A DNA stretch of 64,000 nt from Conus ventricosus (GCA_018398815.1 CM031611.1:40307411-40371410); one strand, 5' to 3'; counted from the first letter of the stretch, positions 1-11,789 are shown. Notes: generated by a model from the letters alone, not told the origin. Numbers and translations: made by a program.

Positions 1-82
1 TCTATCAGAGCTGCTGGACGTGCATGTTCTGCTTTGCTGGTGCTGCGCATGAAGTATCCCCTTCACCTTCTTTGCAGACTCA

Positions 83-222
83 TCACTCACTCCCGACTTG
101 TGAAGATTTCATCGATTTGACCTCCAATGTTCTTCTTTCTTCTGGTGTCAGAAAACATGAATAATAGATGAAAAGAGCCTCACTCAGTTCTTTTGGCGAT
201 TCCTCAATATCATAGTACATGT
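83..222 (-). pseudogene. hAT-like transposase fragment, downstream part (split by insertion)
   Basis: On the minus strand this continues, in the same frame, the transposase reading frame found at 2186-1245 once the 223-1244 insertion and one copy of its CATGT target duplication are removed. It reads Met-Tyr-Tyr-Asp-Ile-Glu-Glu and onward to a stop at 83. Similar ASD(I/M)YYDIE segments occur in DUF4371/BED-type hAT-like proteins. The rest of the transposase would lie beyond the window's left edge or has been lost. It is a broken copy. Confidence 0.6.
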
Positions 223-521
223 CAGAGGTGATTCTAGAGCGCGGAATTAGCGGAATACCGCTTAAAAAAATCAAAAGACGCAAAACCGTAAACCCAGCGC
301 GGCCGCTGCTCCGCACACAAACAAGAAATGCCGCGCTCGCCAGTCGTGACTGCGCTAATTTTTTTTCACTCCCTTGCCTTTTTAATCTCGCGTCCGCTTG
401 GCCTAGTAATCTACCGAGCGAACCAAGCGAAGCTGTCATCGAGCTATCAGCTATGTCAAGGTCAGCCTTGTGCGCATGAGCAGTAGGAACTGAATGTAAA
501 CGCATGTCTGTATAGTCAACT

Positions 522-556
522 GCGATTGGTTGGAAAGTTTGCTTTCAGCCAATCAC
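522..556 (+). promoter_or_regulatory. Paired CCAAT boxes upstream of the 602 frame
   Basis: GATTGG (inverted CCAAT) at about 524 and CCAATC at about 549 lie 50-80 bp upstream of the ATG at 602, in a GC-richer segment. Paired NF-Y-type sites are a plausible internal promoter for the transposon gene. Sequence-only inference. Confidence 0.4.
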
Positions 557-601
557 AGCTCGCGGTTACGGCAGCCCTGCGTTTCTGCCTGAGGTTCCAT
601 C

Positions 602-1084
602 ATGGCGAAACGAGGCATGTTGTTGGATTTTTCTTTTACCCGAGGGGCGAAGAAATCGAAGAGAGGAGGAGAGGCAGATGATTCTTTGGATGTACAAAGC
701 GAGTGTTCGACCGTCACTGAGCAGCCGCCTAGTTATCCTTCAACGAGTGCCAGTGCCGACAGTGGAGATGTAGATACGCGATCGCAATCAGACTGTCAGT
801 CGGACCGGGTTAGTTCTGTTTCGTCATGCGAGCGGGAATCGGAGCCTGTGTCAAGTTTCTGTGATCATGATGGTGGTTCGGGATTTTCGTCATCAAAACC
901 AGACAGTGTTGTGTCTGCAAGCGACATGCCTGAGACTGAGTCAGGGACCGCTTCAGAGACGCTTGTGGACAGTAGTACAGCGAAGCCAGACACAGAACTT
1001 TGTTGCCTTCAACCTGGATCTGGGATTTTCTGTGTGGTGCTTTGCTGGATGGAGTGGATTACTTCAAGTAAATCCTCTGAATGA
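602..1084 (+). CDS. Element-encoded N-terminal exon (unknown; transposase leader-like)
   Basis: A 160-codon open frame sits fully inside the 223-1244 transposon, with ATG in good context (catcATGGcg). The protein starts MAKRGMLLDFSF followed by a basic KKSKR patch, then is almost entirely Ser/Asp/Glu-rich. A short hydrophobic, cysteine-containing tail near residues 133-150 follows and may be read-through past a deletion junction. A KR-x-LLDFF-like start followed by a low-complexity acidic region is common at the N-terminus of hAT/ZMYM-type transposases, so it is probably the surviving first exon. No catalytic domain is present. Not recognised as a host protein. Confidence 0.5.
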   Translation: MAKRGMLLDFSFTRGAKKSKRGGEADDSLDVQSECSTVTEQPPSYPSTSASADSGDVDTRSQSDCQSDRVSSVSSCERESEPVSSFCDHDGGSGFSSSKPDSVVSASDMPETESGTASETLVDSSTAKPDTELCCLQPGSGIFCVVLCWMEWITSSKSSE

Positions 1085-1244
1085 TTACTAATACTATGAT
1101 TTAACAATTTATAACACTAGTAGTACCTGCCGTTGAAAAATATAGAAATTATATAGTTAAAATTTAGGCCCCCCTGGGGGGCCCCCTTTTTTACACTGAG
1201 GGGGCCCTTGGGCCCCCTTTTTTGGAATCCTAGAATCACCTCTG

Positions 1245-2186
1245 CATGTCGCTGGCAAGAGCTTGCAGAGGAACAAAATCTTCCATCACAGAGAAGAACT
1301 GATGAGCAGCATTGTGTATCTGGTGGATGGTGTCACCACCAATATCAAGTAGATGTGGGTTTTTCTTTCGCAGCAGAGTTTCTACACCACCTTTCTTACC
1401 TCTCATCACATTACAATTGTCGAAGAGTGCCGACACTATCTGGTCCCATCTCACATGTCTTTTTTCAAGGATGTCTTCAATGGCTGATAAGATGTTTGCT
1501 GCAGTGGCTTGGTTTACTTCTCGAGATCCCAGATGTTCAATGACAACTTTTTGTTGATCGTCATCGTAAAACTGGGCTAACACATTCGTGATCTTGTTAT
1601 TGGCTTCATTTGTCGCTTCGTCGACATTGATTGAAAATGCCGACTCCTGCAGCTTTCCATTCACTTCTTCTTTCAGAGCGAAGGAAACTCCATATGTAGT
1701 TGTGTATGTGGCACAAGTCCGTGCCATTGACATCTGACACAGTGCTTTTTTGTCTTCACTGAGTTTCTGGCAAAGTTCAATTAAGCAAGGCGAGATTGAA
1801 AATGGTAGGCAATGTTCAGCAAGAAACGCACACACGATGGCTTTCTGTTCCGCAACTCGGTCAGCGAAAGCACTGGCAGTCACAGTAGTATCAGTATGTG
1901 TTGCATTTTCCAAAACAGTGTTAGATCGCACAACAGCTAAAAATTTTATATGTTTCTCGTCGTTAGCGTGTTTCGTCAAAGCCTTTTTTCCTGATGTACC
2001 GTAATTCAGAAATTTCTTACATGGGACACAGAAGCACTGACCTGCAATCGGAACTTTTTTGCACCAAGACTTGTGTGGTGTTCCTTCGTCATTACTTTCT
2101 TCAAGCCATGACCACTTCCATTTGTTTTTCACGCTAACCTCGAGTGCTGTAATGTCTTCTTTTTCTTTTAGAAAATTGTCCGTCAT
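1245..2186 (-). pseudogene. BED-finger / DUF4371-type hAT-like transposase, N-terminal part
   Basis: An open frame runs from the Met codon at 2186 (upstream in-frame codons exist to 2315 but look non-coding and contain a tandem duplication). It begins with a charged segment and a BED-type finger (QCFCVPCKKF ... LTKHANDEKH). A hAT/DUF4371-like region follows, with the recognisable blocks NVDEATNEANNKI, VIEHLGSREV, ALFDNCNVMRGKKGG and HLLDIGGDTIHQIHNAAH. In this family the N(V/I)D-A-TN block carries the first catalytic Asp and the D-CNVMRG block lies close after it. The frame is open for about 314 codons and then hits the TIR of element 223-1244. It is a transposon remnant or inactivated copy, not a host gene. 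Confidence 0.75.
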
Positions 2187-2210
2187 CGTTGAACCGTGAC
2201 ACCCAGGCCT

Positions 2211-2292
2211 AGACACAGAACTTGAAGAAAAGCGTTGATAAACTTGATCCAGCCCTAGACACAGAACTTGAAGAAAAGCGTTGATAAACTTG
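2211..2292. repeat. 42-bp tandem duplication
   Basis: Two near-identical copies (CTAGACACAGAACTTGAAGA and onward) lie side by side just upstream of the transposase Met at 2186. They extend the open frame on the minus strand but are unlikely to be coding. Confidence 0.7.
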
Positions 2293-2315
2293 ATTGACGA
2301 AGGCTGAAACTTCAA

Positions 2316-2788
2316 TGGCGTTCCCTCTCGCAGTCATCGCTGGTTATAGAGTGGGAGTGACCTCCCCTTATCACCGATGATCCGCGTTTCGCCGCTCTTC
2401 AACTTCGTCTTAAAACCGAAAGTGTGTTGATTCTCGATCCTCTTTCTACCATCCTTCTGCTAATATAGGCCTAGTAATAATAATGCCGTCAGTCGATATC
2501 TAGAGCTTGCCACCAGTCAGTGTCACCCCCCCTCCACCCCTCGCTTAGGCTTGCCTATGACGAGTTTTGACCAATCAGAAGCCGAAGAGTGCTTATTGTG
2601 CGGAAGGGAGAATTCTTGGCAGACGACGTCGTGATTTCAGGCCCGAAAAAGCCGGAGGCCGGAAATTAAATGGCGTAAAATTTTGCTGTGACGGAAAAGT
2701 GATTTTCAAAAATTTCATAGGCCGGAAAAGCACTTGTAAACATTTTCAGGCCGGATTCCGGGCCCTGGGGGGAAAATTGGCCCCCCTG
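2316..2788. other. Upstream flank and possible terminus of the left-edge hAT-like element
   Basis: No gene is seen. The stretch has several GGCCGG motifs in subterminal-like array (2660-2765) and ends GGCCCCCCTG at 2788. On the minus strand that reads CAGGGGGGCC, a hAT-style CAG start. It could be the outer end of the element whose transposase lies at 2186-1245. The partner end would be off the left edge, so this is unproven. Confidence 0.3.
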
Positions 2789-2989
2789 TTTATAACCTAT
2801 TCTCGGTAGAGCCCAAAGCTCACACACTCGTTTACAAAACGGGCTGCCTCCCTGGTGGCCCGACAAAAGCTGCCAGCGGCGTTCTTCAGTTTTTTCTCCC
2901 CGTGTCATCCAGCCCTATCATTAAATATCGTTCCCTAATTTCCTACTTTCCTTTATTTTTCTATTTCTTTTGCAGGGGGCATCTAGTGT

Positions 2990-4150
2990 AAATGTCATCC
3001 CTACCAACGCCAGCTGGGCTTCTCTTCAAAAATTGGTGATGGGATTTTACGTGTGTGCAAAGGGGTTAAGCAGCGTTCACACATGGGAAACCTCGGTTTT
3101 TAGTCTAATTTAAAGGGCTTATGACATGTCCGGTCTGCGGTTAATTTTTTTTTGTGCGGTTACTTGGGTGATGTCACATTCCATTGTCAGTATATGGGGG
3201 TTGTGCTTTCAAAGAGTGAAGGGTAGGGTTTAAAAAGCAGTTCCACCCTCCTTTCATCCATCTAACTTCTGGGGAGGGGTGGTGGGGCCCAAAAGTGCCA
3301 CAAAGACAGGCCTTTGGGACTTGAACCCACCAAACCCCCCCCGAGTCATGGAGCAAAACCCCTGCCATGACACTTGTTCTTTGGCCGTGTTCACATCAAA
3401 TTTATCTTTGCACAGAGCACCGGGGTTCGAGGAACACTCCCCAAGTAGGAATATAGAAAAAGATTTTTGTCAGTTGGTATTTGGATGTTGTTTTTTAAAC
3501 TCACAGAGATTTTTTTGTTTTTAAACTCAAAACACATGCAGCGACAAAAGGTATGTGTTGATGTTGTCAAGGAGGGTTGCACCCTGTGCTCTTTGTTTCC
3601 TTTCTTTTTCGGCCCTATTACACGAAAACAACTTTTTTTGTGTGTGTGTGAAAACAAAAAATGGTTTTGTAACATTTTGAAAAGGGGTTTTTTTTTTCCC
3701 CCGCAATGTTAGTTTTAACTTTTCAGTTGTATTCGGTTAATTTTGATGTGCAATGTGGATACAAACAAGCAAAAAACACACCAGTAAACACCCAAAAAAT
3801 GAAAATGTTTTTTTATTACGTATTTACTTTCAAATAACATAGAAAATAAAAAAACAAAGGGTTTTCACAACACTGTTTTATGGCTACCATGGTTACACAT
3901 ACCCAAAATTCCAAAAAAAAACAAACGAAATGACAAAATACCCCAAGGAAATAAAATCCATTTTTACGATCAACCCCCAAAATTTTCCCTTTTTATTTCC
4001 ACCTCGTTTAATGCCTTTGAGTTTTCCATCTTTCTCTACAAAGGGGGAATTTTTTTAAAAAAAGGGAAAATTTAGGGGGGAAAGGTAAAAACCCCCGGGG
4101 GGTTTTTTAAAGGTAAAAATCTTTTTTTAAACTGTTGGAAAATCAAAATT
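2990..4150. other. Homopolymer-inflated low-quality-looking region
   Basis: Runs of A, T, C and G of 4-9 bases follow each other at unusual density, for example near 4040-4130. No credible reading frame is present. A degenerate B-box-like GGGACTTGAACCCAC around 3317-3331 hints at an eroded tRNA-derived SINE. The texture resembles sequence with homopolymer-length errors. Confidence 0.5.
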
Positions 4151-4801
4151 TCCAAGCATTAGCAAGGCTTCAAAACTCTGTGTGAATGTATCTGTCTTAG
4201 GCACGAAGTACGCCTATAAATTTCAATATGAGAGATGAAGACAGGTCTATTTGCATTTATTACCAACGAGTTTAAAGGGCAAATGTCCCACAGTGCACTG
4301 GCTTTGGTGGCAGAGGCCTGTCCAGCGCTCATCAGGTGTAGGGCATTGTCCAGCACTGAAAGCTACGCCCACTGCCCAACTGTCCATGAGCGGCCATGGG
4401 GCCCAGCGTCAGCCAGGTGGACAGCGAGGGTTCCAGCCCTGACGGTGGTCCCTGGGAGGGGTTCAATTCCATGATGGCCACTTGACAGCCTTGCCACTGA
4501 ACTCGCAGCCCTCTACAGCTCTACACTGAGTTATCTCCCTGTTAAACCTGTCCTTTAAAGAACATTTATGGATTTCTGGAGGTGGTTAAAGCGAGGTGTC
4601 ATTGTGTCTGGGAAGAAATGCCAAAACACACACACACACACACAAGGGACAAAAAGAAATAAAGAAATCCAATGCCTGAGATTAAATGAAAAAAATAGTT
4701 TAAAAAAATATAAAACTTGATGAGACACGACAGTGACACCAGCACTAGTATCAAAAAACAACTAGCTTATTCTACAGCCAAACATGAACCCATTCCTGTG
4801 G

Positions 4802-4809
4802 GTTTTTTT

Positions 4810-4854
<45 letters not shown>

Positions 4855-4873
4855 GCATTTTTGTTTGCTGCTG

Positions 4874-4898
<25 letters not shown>
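4802..4898. repeat. poly-T / poly-G / poly-T runs
   Basis: A T run is followed by a G run of about 32 bases (4820-4852) and a second long T run (4875-4898). Open frames across it are homopolymer artefacts. Confidence 0.9.
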
Positions 4899-4904
<6 letters not shown>

Positions 4905-5059
4905 CCCAACCTCTGCGCCACCTCAGAGGCAGTGCACCCACGCCACTCATTCGACACCTGTCCACTGCCATAGCCCGGCTGGCCAGCCGCAGCCCCCGGC
5001 ACCAGCAATCCACAGGGAGCAGTCAATGTCAAGAGGCAACCCACCAGAGGAGACACTGC

Positions 5060-5345
5060 ATGCTGCCGAGTCACTTCGGTGGTGTTCAGTGGCGCCTGTT
5101 CTGATCTAACATACGCAGGACACCACCTACTAAGCCCCTACTGATGACAATAATTGCTTAGTCACGGAGCGGCGTGAGTGAGCTCTCCCTCCGGAGGGCG
5201 CCACCACGTCCGTCCAACGACAGCCCCCATGGACCCGCCGATACCAGTGACCCCGACGGAAGCAAACCAAGGCCACAGACGTGAAAAGGACATCGAAATT
5301 GAGGTCACCATGAGAGCAGGGCATGAAGGGCCACAGAACTTGAGA
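5060..5345. repeat. Dispersed repeat, copy 1
   Basis: Shares ordered similarity blocks with 7370-7940: a GAGTCACTTCGGTGGTGTTC-like block followed by a GCGCCTGTTCTGA-like block, then ACTGATGACAA-type and GCAGGGCATGAAGGGCCACA blocks. It is non-coding, an old interspersed repeat of unknown class. Confidence 0.55.
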
Positions 5346-5384
5346 CCTTTTTTTAAAAATGCTGATCAATGGGAATGAGGATGA

Positions 5385-5735
5385 TTAAGATGATGCTACG
5401 GATTTCCATTTCGGTCTGAGACTACATGACAGGGCTGTACTCTACGCTTCCTTTCATAATATGTCCTGGCGTCAACCAGGCCCGAGAGATACAGGCACCT
5501 GCAGTTTTGGTCATGAAAATTGAGCAACACTCTCAGAAGCGCATCCATTAAGTGGATGAAACTCGACTGTGTGGTCCCAGTCTTCCCAACTGAGTCCGCA
5601 GCAAACTCAACTCTGGGTAGGAGCGGTCGGAGCAGAAAAAAACCCACATGACTCTGATGGGATTCGAACCCACGACCTCCCAGCCGGGAGTCCGCGACGC
5701 TAACCACTTCGCCACGGTGGCTGGTTGCTGCTGTT
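5385..5735 (-). mobile_element. tRNA-derived SINE
   Basis: On the minus strand 5721-5651 forms a pol III promoter head with an A-box-like TGGCGAAGTGGTTAGCG and a B-box GGTTCGAATCC at correct spacing. It does not fold as a complete tRNA and runs on into a ~260-bp body. The body contains a central block around 5480-5540 of the sort seen in conserved-core molluscan SINEs. The downstream end near 5385-5400 is ATC-rich. Target duplications were not clearly found. Confidence 0.65.
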
Positions 5736-6373
5736 ATTTGATCCAATTCTAAATGACACTTATTCTAGAACTTAACCCGCCCCCAGCCAAAGAGAACTAC
5801 ACAGAGGAAATAATAAAGGAAAGTCTAGTGACAAGTTGGTGGCTGCCATCCAAATGAAATATGTTTCTGTTTCAATCAACTTGCATCAAAAACCTGAGAA
5901 ACGTTTCTCCTTGCTGAATGTTTGTTCCCCCTCCCTCTCCTACCCGTCGTTATTACACAGCCACAACATGAATGCTGCTACATCTGACTGCTACCATGGC
6001 ACGGTTCAGACAATTTACAAGTACCAAGCAACAAACACAAACAGATTTTATCATCACAAACCACCACTTCCACCTTGTGCGGAAGGGAAATCCAAGTCTG
6101 GTTATTAAAAGTTACAACACACACGCTCTCCATCAAATTAAAATGCATGCAACTGTAACTGTTCTTCATTTGTGTTAATGTCAACCTTCCCCTGAATTAG
6201 CTCTCTGACCAAACGGTGTCCCACATCGACACTAGACAAACCTTGTGCTGAGTGGTACAGAGGCCATGAAATGGTCCACCTTTTTTTTTCCCCACTCTGA
6301 GAGCATTGTAACTACAGGGGGCCACTGAGGCCAGAGGATACCAGCCATGTCCTGGCAACAGGTGGACCAAGCA

Positions 6374-7206
6374 GACAGCAATGCAAAAGCAATGGGTCTG
6401 AACCACTTTGGCCTTCCACACACAGCAATGCAAAAGCAATGGGTCTGAACCAATTTGGCATTCCACAGACTAGCAATTCAAAAGCAATGGGTCTGAACCA
6501 ATTTGGCATTCCACAGACAGCAATTCAAAGCAATGGGTCTGAACCAATTTGGCATTCCACAGACAGCAATTCAAAAGCAATGGGTCTGAACCAATTTGGC
6601 ATTCCACAGACAGCAATGCAAAAGCAATGGGTTTGAACCAATTTGGCCTTCCACAGACAGCAATGCAAAAGCAATGGGTCTGAACCAATTTGGCCTTCCA
6701 CAGACAGCAATTCAAAAGCAATGGGTTTGAACCAATTTGGCCTTCTACACACAGCATTTGAACCACTTTAGCCTTCCACACACAGCAATTTAAAAGCAAT
6801 GGGTCTGAACCAATTTGGCCTTCCACAGACAGCATTTAAACCACTTTGGCCTTCCAAACACAGCAATGCGAAAGCAATGGGTTTGAAACCACTCTGGCCT
6901 TCCACAGATAGCAATTCAAAGGAATGGGTTTGAACCACTTCGGCCTTCCACAGACAGCAATGCAAAAGCAATGGGTTTGAACCAACTTGGTCTTCCACAA
7001 ACACCAATGCGAAAGCATGGGTCTGAACCAATTTGGCCTTCCACAGACGGAAATGCTAAAGCAATGGGTTTAACATTTGGCCTTCCACAGACAGCATTTG
7101 AACCACTTTGGCCTTCCACACACAGCAATGTGAAAGCAATGGGTTTGAACCAATTTGGCCTTCCAGAGATGGCAATGCAAAAGCAATGGGTTTGAACCAC
7201 TTTGGC
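6374..7206. repeat. 47-bp minisatellite, about 17 copies
   Basis: The unit contains AAAGCAATGGGTCTGAACCA followed by ATTTGGCCTTCCACAGACAG. Units vary between CATT/CCTT and CAATT/CACTT, with some truncated units. The short frames on both strands are by-products. Confidence 0.9.
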
Positions 7207-7369
7207 CTAACAAACACACACTGCACAGACAAATGTGACAAGTGAAACGCACAGCTCTGAACTTGCTCAGTCTTCCTCCAGGCTCCACTGCCACAACCAG
7301 CTTTACACCATCACAGAATCTGTATTGGTGGGCCAAAAGGAGAAAATAGTAACTGGTCACCTTGAGGCT

Positions 7370-7690
7370 ACCACCAGAAGAGACTCTTCAGTGCTACATT
7401 GCTACTTCAGTGTTGTTCTGTGGTGCCTGGTCTGAGCCCCCCTAGGCATCAAAACTCTCTGTGAATCCCCTTCTGAAGACAACCCTTGCAGGGCTGCAGA
7501 GCCATCGTGAGTAAGCGTCTCCCATAGAGAGGCTACCACCACACAGAGCCAGTGCCAGTCCCCATGAACTGGGTGATACTGAGGACTTTCACAAACTCAC
7601 CACTGGCATGAACATGGGGAGGATATCACAACCAAGGTCAGCACTAGGGCAGGGCATGAATGGCCACAGAGTGAGACTTTCAGTGTGGAT
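7370..7690. repeat. Dispersed repeat, copy 2
   Basis: Related to 5060-5345 (see that entry). Its 3' part passes into the 83-bp tandem array that follows, and similarity to the same family continues at 7940-8230. Confidence 0.5.
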
Positions 7691-7940
7691 ATGGACATGG
7701 GGGAGGATATCACAACCAAGGTTAGCACTAGGGCAGGGCATGAAGGGCCACAGGGTGAGACTTCAGTGTGGATATGGACATGGGGAGGATATCACAACCA
7801 AGGTTAGCACTAGGGCAGGGCATGAAGGGCCACAGAGTGAGACTTCCAGTGTGGATATGGACATGGGGAGGATATCACAACCAAGGTTAGCACTAGGGCA
7901 GGTCATGAAGGGCCACAGAGTGAGACTTTCAGTGAGGATC
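7611..7940. repeat. 83-bp minisatellite, 4 copies
   Basis: The unit begins CATGGGGAGGATATCACAAC and ends with AGTGAGACTTTCAGTGTGGA. Spacing between copies is 83 bp. It amplified the end of the dispersed repeat. Confidence 0.85.
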
Positions 7941-8239
7941 TATGACAATGACGCAATACAGTTCCATCCTGGCCAGAGACTGACAGGGTTGTTCCCGACT
8001 CCTTCAACCCCATCCAGCATCCACCAGCCCAAGAGATCCCCAACTGCTGTGTTGGTCAGCCAAGTGCAGCCAGAGCCCACACCACAAACCACTGCCTGGA
8101 TGACCGCGGACTGTGGGGCTGCAGTCTTCCCCTGGACACAAGAGCTCCCTCCACAGTGGCCAGGCCCCCTAATCAACATGCTGATGGGAGTCCCGCCGAC
8201 AACCTCTCAGCCAGATTGCCCTTGGCTAGTTGAACACCT

Positions 8240-10994
8240 TACTGGTAGAGACCCACTACTTTTCCATTGCCTTTTTCTTCCAGTTGCTTGGTAGTTTGGT
8301 ACCTGCGATCCTCTTCCGTTACCTGTTGTTCCAGCCCTTAAAAACCATTACCATTTCTTTGATTCTGTCATTCTTGGATGAAACTTCTTACCTCAAATTT
8401 CACTGAATTAAGAATCCACTGTCATTTAATCAATGCTCAGCAAAGGAACGCCTAGGCTGTTGTTCTCAACAAAAAATAACAGACACACTATCATCCATTA
8501 ATTCTTTACATCAATATTGGGCAACATTTTTTTCTGATGTATACATCAATAAACTATCGCTGCACGTTTTTTGTCCCTCCATATTGACATCAGTAATTCA
8601 GCCTTCCCCTTCCCTGCCTGATGATCAATGAATGTTGTCTGCATAACGCACAACACGAACAGTGAAGTAAAGTAGGCCCCTATGGAGACCCGAACCTCCA
8701 ATCCCTGACTAACCTGGCAGGACAAAAAAAAGAAGGGGCACTGTGCACTGAAAGGACGGGATACCAGGAAAAAACGTGAAACTGACAAAAGGGACGACAG
8801 TGAAACACCGTTACCTGAGTATTATAATGAGGTTCGTAAGGGCACAGGTCACGAGTCGACAAGCTTTCGGACTCCTAAACCTGATAGGGAAAGGGGGGGG
8901 CACGATTTTTTACAAACATCACAACATCAACCGATAAAACACCATATTCATGAATGTAGAATCTCTGAGAGAGATGTAACAATAACATGTATATGTATAA
9001 TCATACATAAGACCATGAAACATCCATCAATAACGACTCTTAGAGATGCACATTCAAAGTACACAGTTCCATAGGTACACAGTTCACAACACCAAGTTCA
9101 TGTCAAGACCGTACCACTTCATGAGCAAAAGAACAGGACTTCTCTGAGATGGGCCAATACTAGAACAAGGATACAAATCAGTTTGACATATTTCTCTGCC
9201 AAAGAAACATAAACGGGATGGTGATGGGAGTAGGCTTGAAATGGTGCTGATGTCAAAAAAAAAAAAAAAAAAAAAAAAAGGGGGGAACAATTCAAGGCGA
9301 AAAAGAAAATCGCACCCAAATAGAACATGGGAATATCATTTAAATATATATATATATTATATGTAAATATATACAAAATACACAATGTATAATCCCACTA
9401 AAGTTCTGGCACTCAATTTTCTTTCCTGAGGTTACATTTCACAATGTTCACATATTCAGAAAAAAGGCTATGATTAAGGTTCTCTACAATCTAATGAGAG
9501 TGAGAGCGAACTGGACTGTCTAGGATACAAGTTATGAAGAGCTGCTATTGTGAACAGAAATGACAAAGAAACAAAAATCGGTCACATCTCTGTGCATGTG
9601 TGCATGGATGTTTGCAACAACGGTGTGTATCAGTGAGTTCATGCACACAGATATGCAACAATGTACACTGTGTTGGCTTGAAAGTAACCGACAAAGAGCG
9701 AGTAAGTGTTGCCATGCGCATGCATGCACAACATGCATGAATGTATACATAGGACTGCATGTACGTAGTGTGTACACAGGTATGTGCTTAGGGAAATGGG
9801 GAATAACACACACTCACACAGACACACAAAGCTGCTGCCACATCAAGACTGCTGCTGCTCTCATGACAAAGGTTGCTGAAATAACTCTCCATTCAAAAAG
9901 TTTCTGCACAAACACAAAAAAATTATTTGCCTCGTTTTTCCAGACAACAAAAATTTGTCACTGGTAATACAAGGGGAAAAACCCCCCAGCAATTACAACA
10001 AAGAAAAGCAGTTCAATCGTCACAAATCAAACCTCCACCCACTCTCTCTTCCCTCCTCCTTTTTACCATTGAAAAAAAGAGGTCCAGTTTCTTCAACCTA
10101 TAGTACTAGTCTAGTTTCTTCAAAGTTTCTGTCATGATGCTGTGTTGAAAAAGGCTCAGTTTCTGTCCTACTACACACAGGTAAGAGTTCAATATTATCT
10201 GTGCCTGTAACAACAAACTCGTTTTGCATTATTATCAATCAGTAAACATATTGCATTCCATCAATCAGTTCTGCAAAACAGAACAGTCAGTACACTTTCT
10301 GCGCATGTTCACTGCATGTCTAATCTCACATGAAACTTTGAAAGAGAATGTTCCCACTTTATTTTCATGTGTATGTGCACATACTCAACAGTGCACAGAA
10401 GGATTAAGCTTTCAGTCAGTAAGAACTCCCGATCCCAAAGCTAGATCTTTAATCAGAATCGATGGTGTACACTTGCATGAAATAAAGAAGTAAGAGTTTT
10501 GTGCTGTGTGATTTCTCTTCGATGAGTTGATTTCTATAACGCATAGTTTGCACGCAGGCAGTGATGCTATTGCACAATCTTGAAGAAAAATTTCCATCTA
10601 CATTAAAACTGAACCTTTTCCATTGATACACTCTGTGTATGGATCAGAGCACATCTCTGTTAGGCATTTTCAGATTACAGACTGGCATTTTTTTCTTTAC
10701 TTTCTGTGCATGTTGCCTTTATATCAACATAAGCAAATTTCAACATGAATTGTCACTAAGTAATCGCTCCCCTGAAGATGGAATGTAGATGCCCTTTGGC
10801 AAGATTTTTAAGAAAAAGGAAAAAGATTAAAGCAAAAGAGAGCTACAACACACGTTTAATGTCTCCTGCCATGCCCTAGACTGTCCCTGATCTGCCAGGA
10901 AGTCTGCGCGGGGCCAGGCCAGTACCAGGTGGTGTCATGAAGGGTAGCTCATAGCTGCTCAGGAAAGGGCCTTTGCCCAGCTGTTCACTGCCAG

Positions 10995-10997
<3 letters not shown>
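8240..10997. other. Non-coding interval
   Basis: No exon or RNA gene recognised. It holds a poly-A run (9255-9279), AT dinucleotide tracts near 9345-9370 and short CA-rich stretches around 9800. Frames over 100 codons here are compositionally simple (Cys/His/Met-rich). Confidence 0.6.

Positions 10998-11046
<49 letters not shown>
10998..11046. repeat. poly-C tract (~49 bp)
   Basis: Uninterrupted C run; the length is probably unstable or misassembled. Confidence 0.95.
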
Positions 11047-11049
<3 letters not shown>

Positions 11050-11753
11050 ACTTCCACACAAACCTCACACCTTCACCAATGGCAAAGTACCTGACACTGG
11101 CAGGTGTGCACACACTTTCTTTACATTTTTGTTTGCTTTCCACAAATCTTTTTTTTTTCTTCTACACACTCTGTTTCCATGTTTGCTTTATGGCAACAGA
11201 CTTGACATTGGCAGATTTATCATGCTGGACATGTTTGTGCACCTTGAATGTTGTTTTTTTCCCACACTTGTGCCATTTTCTCGCACAAAGTGTTCCAGTT
11301 CCATCCCAAAGTCTCCACTGTGCTTAACACCTTTCCCGCATTCCGGCAAACCATCCAAAATGTCCCCTTCCCTTTGGAGATTTACAACAACAAAAAATGT
11401 CTGTCTACATTCATTAGCCAATACACACTCCCTCCCTTTAAACCTGTATTTTTACAGGTCATTAACAATAGGCTTTTCTGCAATTGTTCTCTGGCTTCTT
11501 ATAAAAGGCATTGACACGTCCACTAAGTATCCTATCCTATCATTGCTGAAAGACTGCATTGAATGATGCATGAAAGTGTCTCTAGAGCAGGCAGGTTAGC
11601 TTTCGCTGACTGACAATGTAGAACACACTCTAAATGGGAAAACAAGATATCCTTTACAACAATGTGCTTGTGCATAGCATTCCAAAATGAGATGTCTTGG
11701 ATCTGTGCAAGTGTGTATGTGAATATCAGATGCTTAGCTTGTGTATGTGTATT

Positions 11754-11789
<36 letters not shown>

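Larger units (their letters stand above)
223..1244. mobile_element. TIR DNA transposon (hAT-like, 5-bp TSD CATGT), 1022 bp, inside another transposase
   Basis: The ends are perfect 15-bp inverted repeats, CAGAGGTGATTCTAG at 223 and its complement ending at 1244. Both sides are flanked by CATGT (218-222 and 1245-1249). Removing the element and one CATGT restores the reading frame of the interrupted transposase, which independently confirms both boundaries. The interior holds a TATA-less promoter-like segment with two CCAAT boxes and one open frame (602-1084). It then has an AT-rich stretch and GC-rich runs at 1160-1218 that may be a remnant of another element's end. At 1 kb it is probably an internal-deletion derivative. 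Confidence 0.85.

Noticed and set aside
83..505. 140-codon minus-strand open frame
   Set aside because: It crosses the left boundary of the 223-1244 transposon, so its N-terminal part is transposon TIR/promoter DNA read by chance. Only 222-83 is genuine, as part of the split transposase.
1160..1218. GC-rich GGCCCCCCTG block as a transposon end pairing with 2779-2788
   Set aside because: Both copies are in the same orientation, so they cannot be inverted terminal repeats of one element. They may be unrelated GC-run ends.
4420..4470. B-box-like GGGTTCAATTCC as a second tRNA-derived SINE
   Set aside because: No convincing A-box at the right distance and no tail or target duplication found.
4772..5109. 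Glycine/proline/lysine-rich frames over 4800-4900
   Set aside because: Translation of homopolymer T, G and A runs.
5651..5721. tRNA gene
   Set aside because: A and B boxes are present but no closed acceptor stem or convincing anticodon arm, and the sequence continues into a SINE body.
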